From contig NZ_AYOY01000198.1 in the NCBI RefSeq assembly GCF_000508185.1, positions 1 through 64,000 on the forward strand: DNA of 64,000 nt. The letters run 5' to 3'. Position numbers and translations under genes: made by a program. Positions within the stretch are counted from its first letter, which is position 1; each line of letters starts with the position of its first letter. Shown here one piece after another: positions 1-8,386 of this stretch. The DNA is from Sphingobium sp. C100 (GTDB taxonomy: Bacteria > Pseudomonadota > Alphaproteobacteria > Sphingomonadales > Sphingomonadaceae). A model generated the notes under the pieces. The model searched no databases and was not told the origin of the DNA. It saw only the letters and a program-made list of their open reading frames with translations.

Positions 1-77
1 GGGGTTCGCCCTATCGTGAGGGTGACACCCCTCCGTCACGCCTTCGGCGCGCCACCTCCCCTTAGAGGGGAGGATTT
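1..77. repeat. Candidate interspersed palindromic intergenic repeat
   Basis: This non-coding stretch lies just downstream of glyQ. It holds a perfect 8-bp inverted repeat (CCTCCCCT at 55-62, AGGGGAGG at 66-73) separated by TAG, preceded by a pyrimidine-rich stretch with a second small palindrome around CGCCTTCGGCGCG. Dispersed repeats of this look are common between genes in sphingomonad and other alphaproteobacterial genomes. Only one copy lies in the window, so repetitiveness is inferred. It could also act as a weak transcript-end hairpin. Confidence 0.35.
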
Positions 78-89
78 GAAGTGCCGGAT

Positions 90-962
90 TCATGCGGCCC
101 ATCCGTTGGATTCCATCCAGGCTTCGCAGCTGCCCTTCGCCATGTCGCGGACCTGGCCCATATAGCTGGCGCGTTCCTGTACGGAGATCACGCCGCGCGC
201 CTGGAGCAGGTTGAAAACATGGCTGGCCTTGATCGCCTGCTCAAAGGCCGCCAGCGGCACATTCGCGTCGATGCACTGGCGCCATTCGCTCTGGCAATCC
301 TTGAACCAGCGCAGCAGCTTTTCCGTGTCGGCGACCTCGAAATTCCATTTCGACATCTGCTTCTCGTTCTCGAGAAACACGTCGCCATAGGTGACGCCGG
401 CATCGTTGAACTTCAGGTCATAGACGCTATCGACGCCCTGGATATACATGGCGAGCCGCTCAAGGCCGTAGGTGAGTTCGCCCGCGACCGGCTTGCAGTC
501 ATAGCCGCCCATCTGCTGGAAATAGGTGAACTGGGTAACTTCCATGCCGTCGCACCAGACTTCCCAGCCCAGACCCCAGGCGCCCAGCGTCGGGCTTTCC
601 CAGTCATCCTCGACAAAGCGGATATCATGGACCAGCGGATCGATCCCGATTTCCTTCAGCGACCCCAGGTAAAGCTCCTGAAGGTTCGCCGGGCTGGGCT
701 TCATGATGACCTGATATTGATAATAATGCTGGAGCCGGTTCGGGTTGTCGCCATAGCGGCCGTCGGTCGGGCGGCGGCTGGGCTGGACATAGGCGGCGTT
801 CCAGGCGTCGGGGCCAAGGCTGCGCAACGTGGTCGCCGGGTGGAATGTGCCCGCGCCCACCTCCATGTCATAGGGTTGGAGGATGACACAGCCCTGTTTC
901 CCCCAATAGGCATGGAGGGTCAGGATCAGGTCCTGGAAGGAAAGCGCTTTGCCTTCGGCCAC
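90..962 (-). CDS. glyQ: Glycine--tRNA ligase, alpha subunit
   Basis: GlyQ is the catalytic subunit of the heterotetrameric (alpha2beta2) bacterial glycyl-tRNA synthetase, which activates glycine with ATP and charges tRNA-Gly in the cytoplasm. The 290-aa length is normal for the family. The N-terminal signature [17 protein letters not shown], the motif-2 region ([17 protein letters not shown]) and the [10 protein letters not shown] segment are all intact. The start is a GTG at 960-962 (reverse strand), with AAGGA about 7 nt upstream. The beta subunit gene glyS would be expected next on this strand, beyond the left edge of the window. It is divergent from the TraB/GumN pair. Confidence 0.97.
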   Translation of the reverse strand: MAEGKALSFQDLILTLHAYWGKQGCVILQPYDMEVGAGTFHPATTLRSLGPDAWNAAYVQPSRRPTDGRYGDNPNRLQHYYQYQVIMKPSPANLQELYLGSLKEIGIDPLVHDIRFVEDDWESPTLGAWGLGWEVWCDGMEVTQFTYFQQMGGYDCKPVAGELTYGLERLAMYIQGVDSVYDLKFNDAGVTYGDVFLENEKQMSKWNFEVADTEKLLRWFKDCQSEWRQCIDANVPLAAFEQAIKASHVFNLLQARGVISVQERASYMGQVRDMAKGSCEAWMESNGWAA

Positions 963-1097
963 GGAGGGTCCTTCGAGAATATGACTGTTTTACGTGGCCC
1001 GCGCATTGGCGCATGGCACCGATAGGGTCAAGGGAAAGCGGCCGCAAACAGGGTTAAGGCGCTTGCCCTTCGGCCGCGCGCTGCCCATGGAAGGGAC

Positions 1098-1991
1098 ATG
1101 AATATGATCCCCGCCCTGCTGCGCGCGCTGAGCGCAACATTGTTGCTAGCCAGCGCCGCCGCGCAAGCCCGCCCGGCCGCTACCGTTACCCCCGCTCTGT
1201 GGCGGGTGCAGGACGCCGATACCACTATCTATCTGTTCGGCACGGTTCATGTGATGAAACCGGGCGTCAACTGGTTCGACGGCAAGGTGAAGCGCGCGTT
1301 CGACGGGGCGGACGAACTGGTGCTGGAGATTATCGAGCCGGACGATCCCAACGCGCTGGGCGCGACCATGGCGGGCATGGCGCTGGCGAAAGACGGGGTG
1401 AAGCTGTCCGATCGCCTCTCCCCGGATGCGCGGACGGCCTATAAGGCTGCGATGGCGGCCAACGGCCTGCGCTGGCAGACATTCGACCTGTTCAATCCCT
1501 GGATGGCGGGAATGGCGTTGTCGGTCGCGCCGCTGGAGCGAGCCGGTTATCAAAGCCAGATCGGCGCCGAGAAGATATTGCGCGCCGCAGCGAAGGCCGC
1601 GGGCAAGAAGGTGGATGCACTGGAAACGGTGGAGCAGCAGGTCGGCTTCTTCGCCGGACTGCCGATGGATCAGCAGGTCAATTTCCTCACCGCCACGGTG
1701 GATGGCCTGCCCGATCTGGAAAAGAGTTTCGATGATCTTCTGCGCTATTGGAAGGCGGGGCAACCCGACAAGCTGGCGCGCGAAATGAACGAGTCGCTGG
1801 AAGCGACGCCGGAACTGGCGCGCGTCCTGCTGACGGATCGCAATGCCAATTGGGCCAAATGGATCAAGGCGCGATTGGACCAGCCCGGCACCATCTTCGT
1901 CGCGGTCGGCGCGGGCCATCTGGCCGGCAAGGGCAGCGTGCAGGACCAACTGGATGCGCTGGGCGTACGCACGACCCGTGTGAAGGAATGA
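1098..1991 (+). CDS. TraB/GumN family protein (secreted)
   Basis: This 297-aa protein has an N-terminal signal peptide (hydrophobic residues about 5-22, Ala-rich cleavage zone) and the TraB/GumN (Tiki-like) fold markers: YLFGTVHV near residue 50 and the C-terminal GAGHLAGKGSV. In Tiki proteins the conserved His/Glu/GxxH residues form a metalloprotease-like site; the enzymatic role of bacterial members is unsettled. ATG at 1104 is better spaced from AGGGA (1092-1096) than the ATG at 1098, so the start may be two codons later. It ends 4 bp before a second family member, so the two are probably co-transcribed. Confidence 0.85.
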   Translation: MNMIPALLRALSATLLLASAAAQARPAATVTPALWRVQDADTTIYLFGTVHVMKPGVNWFDGKVKRAFDGADELVLEIIEPDDPNALGATMAGMALAKDGVKLSDRLSPDARTAYKAAMAANGLRWQTFDLFNPWMAGMALSVAPLERAGYQSQIGAEKILRAAAKAAGKKVDALETVEQQVGFFAGLPMDQQVNFLTATVDGLPDLEKSFDDLLRYWKAGQPDKLAREMNESLEATPELARVLLTDRNANWAKWIKARLDQPGTIFVAVGAGHLAGKGSVQDQLDALGVRTTRVKE

Positions 1992-1995
1992 CCCG

Positions 1996-2883
1996 ATGAC
2001 CCGCCTGCGCCTCCGCTTTCTCGCCCTTTTCGCCCTCACCCTGGTCGCCGCCTGCGGCAAGGATCCGGCGCCCCAGCCCACCGCCCAGAACGGCCCCGCG
2101 CTGTGGCAGGTGGAGCGCGGCGCATTGAAGGGCTGGCTGTTCGGGACCATCCATGTCCTGCCCCGGGGAATTGCGTGGGAGACGCCGGCGATCAAGGATG
2201 CCATGGCCAAGGCCGACCGGCTGGTGCTGGAGGCGGCGGACTTGCAGGACGAGCAGAAGACGCTCGCCCTGTTCGAGCAGATGGGCCGCAGTCCGGGACT
2301 GCCGCCGCTGGAAGCGCGAGTTCCCCCTGAAGAAAAGGCGGCGCTGGTCCAGGCTGTCAGCGAAGGCAGCACATCGACCGGGTTGCTGTCGGGTTATGAA
2401 AGCTGGGCGGCCGCGATGCTTTTGTCGGCGGCCAGCCAGCAGGCGCTCCATGTCAGCCAGGATGACGGCGTGGAGCCGGTGCTGATCGCCACCTTCAAAA
2501 ATGCCGGCAAGCCGATTGGCGGACTGGAGACGGTGGAACGCCAGTTCGCCGCCTTCGACACCTTGCCCGAAACCGCGCAGAACAAACTGTTGGTACAGAC
2601 GGTGCATGAGGCCAAGGGCATGAAGGCGCTCTACGACCGCATCCTCGCCGCCTGGCTGAAAGGCGACATGGCGGCGATCGCCAGGGAAGATGAAACAGGC
2701 GAGCAGCCCGACCCGATCGTCGAGGAGGCTGTGCTGGTGGCGCGCAACCGCGACTGGGCCAAAGCGATCGAACCGATGACGGGCCGGCCCTTCATCGCCG
2801 TGGGCGCCGGGCACCTGACCGGGCGGGAGAATCTGATCGCCCTGCTCAAGGCCAAGGGGTTCACGGTCACGCGCGTCCAATAG
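1996..2883 (+). CDS. TraB/GumN family lipoprotein
   Basis: This is the second TraB/GumN protein of the tandem pair, 295 aa. Its N-terminus is a lipoprotein signal: a hydrophobic run followed by the lipobox LVAAC with Cys at about residue 15. It should therefore be lipid-anchored facing the periplasm, unlike its soluble neighbour. The family motifs WLFGTIHVLPRG and AVGAGHLTG are both present. The 4-bp intergenic distance implies one transcript. The two proteins differ clearly in sequence, so the duplication is old. No substrate can be inferred from context. Confidence 0.85.
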   Translation: MTRLRLRFLALFALTLVAACGKDPAPQPTAQNGPALWQVERGALKGWLFGTIHVLPRGIAWETPAIKDAMAKADRLVLEAADLQDEQKTLALFEQMGRSPGLPPLEARVPPEEKAALVQAVSEGSTSTGLLSGYESWAAAMLLSAASQQALHVSQDDGVEPVLIATFKNAGKPIGGLETVERQFAAFDTLPETAQNKLLVQTVHEAKGMKALYDRILAAWLKGDMAAIAREDETGEQPDPIVEEAVLVARNRDWAKAIEPMTGRPFIAVGAGHLTGRENLIALLKAKGFTVTRVQ

Positions 2884-3081
2884 TCCGCGGGCTTGCCATC
2901 CTGATCGGCCCCGGCGCGACATGCCGTGCAGCTGTCGCTTTCGCTGTCGGTTTTACTGCACCGGACAGGCGTCCGCCCCCTTGCCTTTCTTCGCCATTCT
3001 GCTAAAGGCCCGCCTTCCCGCGATGGTCATCCCTGGAGGCGTGGCGGGTAAATTGTATCAACCAGCTTTTGGAGACACGCA

Positions 3082-3702
3082 ATGAGCGAGCAGCTTACGC
3101 TGTCGGCCGAGGCACGCGATCGGGCAGGCAAGGGAGCCTCCCGTGCTCTCCGCCGCGAGGGCCGCGTTCCCGCCGTCATTTATGGTAATAATGAAGAACC
3201 CCAGTCGATCCACGTCGAGGAAAAGCTCCTCAACAAGCTGCTCGGCACCGGTCACTTCTTCAATTCGGTCGTCATGGTCGAGGTGAACGGCAAGGCCGTG
3301 CGCACCCTGCCCAAGGATGTCGCTTTCCATCCCGTGTCCGACCGTCCGCTGCACGCCGATTTCCTGCGCGTTTCGGAACATGCCACCGTGACCGTCGCGG
3401 TTCCCGTGCGTTTCGACAATGAAGACGCCTCGCCGGGCCTCAAGAAGGGTGGCGTGCTCAACATCGTCCGTCACGAGATCGAACTGGTCGTCGATGCGTC
3501 CGAGATCCCCGACGATGTCGTCGTTGACCTCAAGGGCTTCGAAGTCGGCGATTCGATCCACATCAGCTCGGTCACGCTGCCCAAGGGCGCGAAGACTGCG
3601 ATCGACGACCGCGACTTCACCATCGCCACCATCGTTGCGCCCTCCGCTCTCAAGAGCGCCGAAGGCGACAGCGAGACCGAGACCCCGGCCGAGGGCGAAT
3701 AA
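3082..3702 (+). CDS. rplY: 50S ribosomal protein L25/general stress protein Ctc
   Basis: This 206-aa protein of the long TL5/CTC class of L25 binds 5S rRNA in the large ribosomal subunit. The N-terminal half carries the family pattern ([24 protein letters not shown]); the C-terminal half is the extra beta-rich CTC domain, ending in an acidic tail. GGAG sits 8 nt before the ATG. A roughly 200-bp leader precedes it and a strong terminator hairpin follows. The rplY-pth order is common in alphaproteobacteria and links ribosome structure with peptidyl-tRNA recycling. Confidence 0.96.
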   Translation: MSEQLTLSAEARDRAGKGASRALRREGRVPAVIYGNNEEPQSIHVEEKLLNKLLGTGHFFNSVVMVEVNGKAVRTLPKDVAFHPVSDRPLHADFLRVSEHATVTVAVPVRFDNEDASPGLKKGGVLNIVRHEIELVVDASEIPDDVVVDLKGFEVGDSIHISSVTLPKGAKTAIDDRDFTIATIVAPSALKSAEGDSETETPAEGE

Positions 3703-3760
3703 GCCTTCTGCCTTTGGCGCCTGCCTTCAGGTAGGTGCTGGAAATACCGATCCCGTCCGC

Positions 3761-3807
3761 TAAGGGGTGATCTGCTTCTGACGAAGCGGGTCGCCCCTTA
3801 GCTTTTT
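3761..3807 (+). terminator. Intrinsic terminator after rplY
   Basis: The arms 3761-3778 and 3783-3800 pair along about 18 bp with a few G-U pairs, around a TGAC loop. The outer stem is TAAGGGG/CCCCTTA and the inner stem is GCTTC/GAAGC. GCTTTTT follows at 3801-3807. It separates rplY from pth, so pth probably relies on read-through or its own promoter. Confidence 0.85.
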
Positions 3808-3855
3808 ATGGCGCGTCCGTCGGCGAGAGCGGGATTTTTCTTTGGAGCGCATGTG

Positions 3856-4422
3856 ATGCAGATCTGGGCTGGGCTGGGCAATCCGGGGCCGCAATATGCG
3901 ATGCACCGGCATAATGTCGGCTTCATGGTCGCGGACCTGATCGCCGACATGTATCGCTTCTCGCCCCCCAGAAAGCAGTTTCAGGGCTGGGTTCAGGAAG
4001 GCCGGATCGGCCCGGAAAAGATCCTGATCCTGAAACCCGCGACTTTCATGAACGAGAGCGGCCGCGCGATCGGGGAGGCGATGCGCTTCTACAAGCTCAC
4101 GCCCCAGGACGTGACCGTCTTTCACGACGAACTCGACCTGGTCCCGATGAAGGTCAAGGTGAAGCGCGGCGGCGGCAATGCCGGGCATAACGGGCTGCGA
4201 TCGACCGACGCCCATATCGGCAATGAATTTCGCCGGGTGCGGATCGGCATCGGTCATCCGGGCCACAAGGACAAGGTCCACGGCTATGCGCTGGGCAATT
4301 ACGCCAAGAGCGAGATGGACGCACTGACCGACATGCTGGGTGCGATCGGCGCGGAAGCGGAATGGCTGGCGAAGAATGACGACGCGCGCTTCATGAACGA
4401 AGTGGCGCTGCGTCAGGCATAG
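3856..4422 (+). CDS. pth: Peptidyl-tRNA hydrolase
   Basis: This 188-aa enzyme cleaves the ester bond of peptidyl-tRNAs released from stalled ribosomes. The hallmarks are GLGNPGPQYAMHRHNVGFMV at the N-terminus (catalytic His, tRNA-binding Asn), FMNESG, FHDELDL with the catalytic Asp, and GGGNAGHNGLRS. The start at ATG 3856 is preferred over an upstream in-frame ATG at 3808: GGAG at 3844-3847 is well placed, the protein then begins MQIWAGLGNPG as in the family, and the upstream ATG lies against the rplY terminator's U-tract. Confidence 0.96.
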   Translation: MQIWAGLGNPGPQYAMHRHNVGFMVADLIADMYRFSPPRKQFQGWVQEGRIGPEKILILKPATFMNESGRAIGEAMRFYKLTPQDVTVFHDELDLVPMKVKVKRGGGNAGHNGLRSTDAHIGNEFRRVRIGIGHPGHKDKVHGYALGNYAKSEMDALTDMLGAIGAEAEWLAKNDDARFMNEVALRQA

Positions 4423-4426
4423 AAAA

Positions 4427-4450
4427 CGGCGCCCGGTTACCCGGGCGCCG
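4427..4450 (-). terminator. Terminator between pth and the RTX protease gene
   Basis: A 10-bp GC stem (CGGCGCCCGG at 4427-4436 with CCGGGCGCCG at 4441-4450) surrounds a TTAC loop. On the minus strand the stem is followed by TTTTCT, so it best serves the convergent protease gene. It may work weakly for pth on the other strand. Confidence 0.8.
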
Positions 4451-4477
4451 CTTCTGCTTCACATCCGGGACCGTTCG

Positions 4478-7400
4478 TCAGACGATCACGAACTCGGCAT
4501 TGGTCATAGCCAGACCGGTCGAGAGGTGGGCGAACAGCACCGCTGCCGCGGCACCATTGCCATCGGAATCATAGAACAGATCACCTGTGGCGCTGTTGTA
4601 AATGATCCGGTCGCTCGCATCCGCCGCCGCCGCGCCGATGCGGAACGCGGCCGCCGCCAGCGTCCCGGTGGGAAGGCCGCCAACGGCAGCCGATAGGATA
4701 TTGATGGTGTCAGCTGCCACGGAATAGTCGGTTATGGTGTCCACGTTGGTCGGACCAAAGCCGTTCAGGAAAGCGAACACATCATTGCCCCCCCCTCCGG
4801 TCAGGATATCGCTACCCGACCCACCGTTGAGATAATCGTTGCCTCCGCCAGCTTCGAGCACGTCATCGCCCGCTCCGCCGAAGAGATCATCATTACCAGC
4901 GCCTGAGACAATCCTATTTGAACCAGAATTGCCCGTCAGGGTATCGGCATAGGCCGAACCAAAGATATTTTCCAGATTTACGAGCGTGTCTGTTCCCGAG
5001 CCGACAGTGTTTTGCGCGGCACCAACGGACAAATTGACAGTTACGCCCGAAGTGGCGGTGCGATAATCCGCCGTATCGATCCCATTGCCGCCATTCAATA
5101 TATCATCGCCAGCGCCGCCATCCAAAATATCATCGCCATCGTTGCCGAGCAGCGTGTCACTACCGCCGCCGCCCACCAGCTTGTTATTGCCGCTGTTACC
5201 GGTGAGGATATTGGCCAGTCCATTGCCGTTGACACTGGAATTAGAGGTTCCCAAGAGAGTCACATTTTCGACATTGGTGGTCTGCACTGAATAGGTCAAT
5301 GTTGTATAGACTAAGTCAGTACCTGCATTGGATCCCTCGATAACGACATCGCTGGCATTATCGACATAATAGATGTCGTTGCCAGCGCCGCCGGCCATAG
5401 TATCAATACCTTCACCGCCGTCGATCACGTCATTGCCGTCCTCGCCGTAGAGAAAGTCATTGCTACCCAAGCCAAACAGCACGTCATCACCGTTCCGGCC
5501 CCAGAGGCTATTGACCTCGCCCGACCCGGTGAGGGCATCGGTAGAGGCCGTGCCGATGACGTTTTCGATGCTGGAAAGCGTGATCGGCCCGGTCCCGCCC
5601 GGCGTATATGTGAACGTGCCATCCGCCAAATTGACTGTGGTAGAGGTTGTACCAACAACGCCTGTGAGGTCGAGCGTGTCCGATCCCGATCCACCGGCAA
5701 AAATTTCTCCGTAGCTGCCGGTCCAACCATTGAAGACGCGGAAAGTATCGTCGCCGGCCTCACCATAGATCAGGTCTCTGCCGCTGCCGCCGTCGAAGAT
5801 GTCGTTGCCATCGCCGCCGATCAACAAATCGTCGCCGTCACCCCCGTTAATTATGTCATTGCCGCCCCCGCCATAAATTGTGTCGTTGCCGCCATTGCCG
5901 TTCAGCACGTTCGCGACGCTATTGCCGGTGATGGTGTCGCCCAGTTGCGTGCCATCAACATTCTCAACGCTCGTGATTGTCCAGGGACCACCATAGAGCG
6001 GGTCATATTGCCACGTCCCAGTCGTCAGGTTGACGATCGCACTATAACTCGTCGTAATCTGGCTGAGATCGAGCCGATCGACCCCGGTTCCGCCATCGAT
6101 ATTGTCGCCAAATTCGGTGCCCGCAACGCTCTGCCGGATGATGAACACGTCATTGCCGGCTTCGCCATAGACAGCGTCCGCGAACCAGCCGCCATAGATG
6201 ATGTCATTGCCATTGCCGCCATAGATGACATCGGTGCCGTCGCCGCCGTCGAGAATATCGTCGCCATCACCGCCGTAAAGCGTGTCATCGCCGGCGCCAC
6301 CTTCGAGATAGTCGTTGCCGCCGTCCCCATAGAGCGTGTCGTTGCCGCCATTGCCATAGATGCTGTCATTGCCGGCATTGCCGCGCAGAACATTGGCAAC
6401 GCTATTGCCGTTCATATAGTCATTGCCCGAACCGCCATTGGCGTTTTCGATCATCGACGCGACATTGTTCTGATACAGCATGGCGTTGAAGATGTTGCCA
6501 CGGGCGTAAACACTGCTGCCGTTATTGCCCAAATAGGCAAGTTGCGCCTGGCTGAAGACCGAATAGCCGCCGGGGTTGAGGTCCAGGGACAGGTTGGTGC
6601 TATAGTTCGACAGATCATAGGTATCGACGCCGCCGCCGTCCCAGATAGTGGCGAAGATGCGGTTGCCGCCTGGATCAATGGCGATCGCGCCATTGATGTA
6701 GGTCTCGCCCGTGGTCGGGTTCCAACTGTAAGTGGTGTTCCCGGAATTGACGGTATAATCGGCGCCATACATCGCCTGAAGCGCAGCGATGTCGAGCATC
6801 ATATAGGTCTGCGGCGCACCCCATTGCTCATAGGAATAGCCGCTCAGGGGCGCGCCCACATAGCTGCGATAGGTCATGACCGTAAATTCGATCGAGTCCC
6901 AGGCCGTCGGCAGGGCGCCATAAACATTGGTTTCCTGTCCATGTTTCAGGCCGAGCGAATGACCCAGTTCATGGAACATGGTGTGCCAGGCATAATTGCC
7001 CGCGACAGGAGTCTTCAGCGAATAGATGGTGCCATCATAGCCGTTGCCAAAGAAGGTATCGCCGCCATAGATGCTGTTACTCGGATAATAGGCATAAGCC
7101 GTACCCGGATCGCTGGAATTGGCGCCGCGGATCGTTGCGATCGCCGAACCGGCGCCATCATAGGTCAGGCTCAGGTTGGTGAAGGACTCTACAGCGAACG
7201 CGGTCGCAGCACTGGTCTGCGTGTAGGCGGTGGAATTGAGCGCGGTGTGGAAGGTAACCATCTGCATCGCAGTAAACTGAGAAAAGCCTTCATTCTGCGC
7301 GCTGATCCCGTTGCCGTTCGAATCCGAATTATATCCGGCCTGATAGTCGGCAGCGGAATCGGTATCGCTGTAGTAAACAGTCTGGCCGGGATCCCATTTG

Positions 7401-7702
7401 ATGCCGCTCAATATGCCGTCGATGATCTGGCTGCCGGTCGCGGCCTGCGCCAGCGTTGTATTGCCGTTGCCATTAAACTGGGGTTCGTCCAGTCCAGCGG
7501 GCGCACCAACCGGATCACCCGGATCGGCCATCACGTCCTGCGGGTAGAGCAGCAAGACTTCGCTGCGGACTGCGCTGTTGCCCAGCATCGACCAGAGGTC
7601 GGCCGTGCTGCTAATCGAAAATGTGGATGGGAAAGCAGATGCGCTATCCTCGTCCTGGTTAAACAGGACCTTCGCCGGTCCAGCCCCTGTGAGCTTGAGC
7701 AT
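4478..7702 (-). CDS. Serralysin-like (M10) RTX metalloprotease, multi-block
   Basis: This 1074-aa secreted Zn protease is probably the cargo of the adjacent type I system. The catalytic domain carries HELGHSLGLKH at residues 244-254 (zinc His244, His248, His254; Glu245) and a Met-turn VMTYRSY with Met276. From about residue 420 to 975, blocks of Ca-binding GGxGxDxUx nonapeptides are separated by beta spacers. Residues 988-1074 match the M10 C-terminal domain and end in NAEFVIV, an acidic residue followed by hydrophobic residues, as in protease-type T1SS signals. No Sec signal is seen. Typical serralysins are about 480 aa, so the RTX part is greatly expanded. AGGAGG precedes the ATG. Confidence 0.9.
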   Translation of the reverse strand: MLKLTGAGPAKVLFNQDEDSASAFPSTFSISSTADLWSMLGNSAVRSEVLLLYPQDVMADPGDPVGAPAGLDEPQFNGNGNTTLAQAATGSQIIDGILSGIKWDPGQTVYYSDTDSAADYQAGYNSDSNGNGISAQNEGFSQFTAMQMVTFHTALNSTAYTQTSAATAFAVESFTNLSLTYDGAGSAIATIRGANSSDPGTAYAYYPSNSIYGGDTFFGNGYDGTIYSLKTPVAGNYAWHTMFHELGHSLGLKHGQETNVYGALPTAWDSIEFTVMTYRSYVGAPLSGYSYEQWGAPQTYMMLDIAALQAMYGADYTVNSGNTTYSWNPTTGETYINGAIAIDPGGNRIFATIWDGGGVDTYDLSNYSTNLSLDLNPGGYSVFSQAQLAYLGNNGSSVYARGNIFNAMLYQNNVASMIENANGGSGNDYMNGNSVANVLRGNAGNDSIYGNGGNDTLYGDGGNDYLEGGAGDDTLYGGDGDDILDGGDGTDVIYGGNGNDIIYGGWFADAVYGEAGNDVFIIRQSVAGTEFGDNIDGGTGVDRLDLSQITTSYSAIVNLTTGTWQYDPLYGGPWTITSVENVDGTQLGDTITGNSVANVLNGNGGNDTIYGGGGNDIINGGDGDDLLIGGDGNDIFDGGSGRDLIYGEAGDDTFRVFNGWTGSYGEIFAGGSGSDTLDLTGVVGTTSTTVNLADGTFTYTPGGTGPITLSSIENVIGTASTDALTGSGEVNSLWGRNGDDVLFGLGSNDFLYGEDGNDVIDGGEGIDTMAGGAGNDIYYVDNASDVVIEGSNAGTDLVYTTLTYSVQTTNVENVTLLGTSNSSVNGNGLANILTGNSGNNKLVGGGGSDTLLGNDGDDILDGGAGDDILNGGNGIDTADYRTATSGVTVNLSVGAAQNTVGSGTDTLVNLENIFGSAYADTLTGNSGSNRIVSGAGNDDLFGGAGDDVLEAGGGNDYLNGGSGSDILTGGGGNDVFAFLNGFGPTNVDTITDYSVAADTINILSAAVGGLPTGTLAAAAFRIGAAAADASDRIIYNSATGDLFYDSDGNGAAAAVLFAHLSTGLAMTNAEFVIV

Positions 7703-7992
7703 ACATCCTCCTGCTAGATGAGTTGGATGACACGTTCATTGTGCCTTTTGGCGACCTTGGCTCACAATTCTATAGGCCGTATTTTTACTTTCCGCCAACA
7801 ACTAGTTTTATTATAGTTTTCAAGGCTTTGAAATTAATTAGGTGCTAAACAATTGAAACGAAACACATATAATTTTGAGAATTTAAAAAGAAATTTATAT
7901 AAATTTCCCATTACAATTTAGGCACTTGCAAATAGCGAGTTGAATAGGACGCAATGCCGATTACCAAAATTCGGCGACTCCAGCGTCATTAT
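7703..7992 (-). promoter_or_regulatory. AT-rich control region of the protease gene
   Basis: This 290-bp gene-free stretch is strikingly AT-rich compared with its GC-rich surroundings, especially 7780-7930. It contains a perfect 16-bp palindrome, AAATTTATATAAATTT, at 7891-7906. A strong Shine-Dalgarno (AGGAGG) lies at its protease-proximal end. Its composition suggests a promoter controlled by an AT-binding silencer or activator (for example MucR/Ros or H-NS-like proteins); that is inference. I could not fix a -35/-10 pair with confidence. Confidence 0.5.
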
Positions 7993-8313
7993 TCAGTTCT
8001 GGCTTTGCGATTTCCCAAGACGAACGATCCGATGAGTGGCTTCCCTGGCCAGCGGATGATCGGGATAACGGTCGATGAAAAGCTGATAGGCCGCTTGCGT
8101 GTTTTGCTTTTCCGCTTCGGCAAATTGATCGCGAATGGCTTTTTCCGCGTCACCGGGAGGAAGCATCACGCCTCCGGTGCCGGGCGGCGCATTCATCGGG
8201 ACCACTGGTACAGACTTGCTTCGTTCGGCACGGCCAGCAGGCGAACAGGCCGCACCACAAAAGACAGCGGTGATGGCAAGAGCTGAACCGAAGCAATGGA
8301 CGCGGCCAGACAT
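7993..8313 (-). CDS. Small lipoprotein of the type I secretion locus
   Basis: This 106-aa protein has a lipoprotein signal (hydrophobic segment ending in the lipobox CGAAC, Cys at about residue 23), a low-complexity Pro/Gly linker, and a C-terminal helical segment (AYQLFIDRYPDHPLAREA) that resembles a single TPR-like hairpin such as those in BamD/YbgF-type proteins. It lies 74 bp after the HlyD gene on the same strand and before the AT-rich region, so it is probably the last gene of the export operon. Its function is unknown; an accessory role in secretion or in cell-surface retention of the protease is inference. Confidence 0.7.
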   Translation of the reverse strand: MSGRVHCFGSALAITAVFCGAACSPAGRAERSKSVPVVPMNAPPGTGGVMLPPGDAEKAIRDQFAEAEKQNTQAAYQLFIDRYPDHPLAREATHRIVRLGKSQSQN

Positions 8314-8386
8314 GTCATGCCCTCACACGAACGGTAAGCAGTTCTATCACAGGACCACCCTCCTCTCAAGCAAGATACCCCATCGA

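Noticed and set aside
4900-7000. CRISPR-like array in the protease gene
   Set aside because: The repeats are in-frame RTX nonapeptides in a coding sequence of irregular unit length, with no constant repeat-spacer pattern.
5945-7717. 590-codon open frame on the plus strand across the protease gene
   Set aside because: It is the mirror of the repetitive RTX coding sequence: Ile/Ala/Asp-rich, no domain, no RBS, and it covers the catalytic domain on the other strand.
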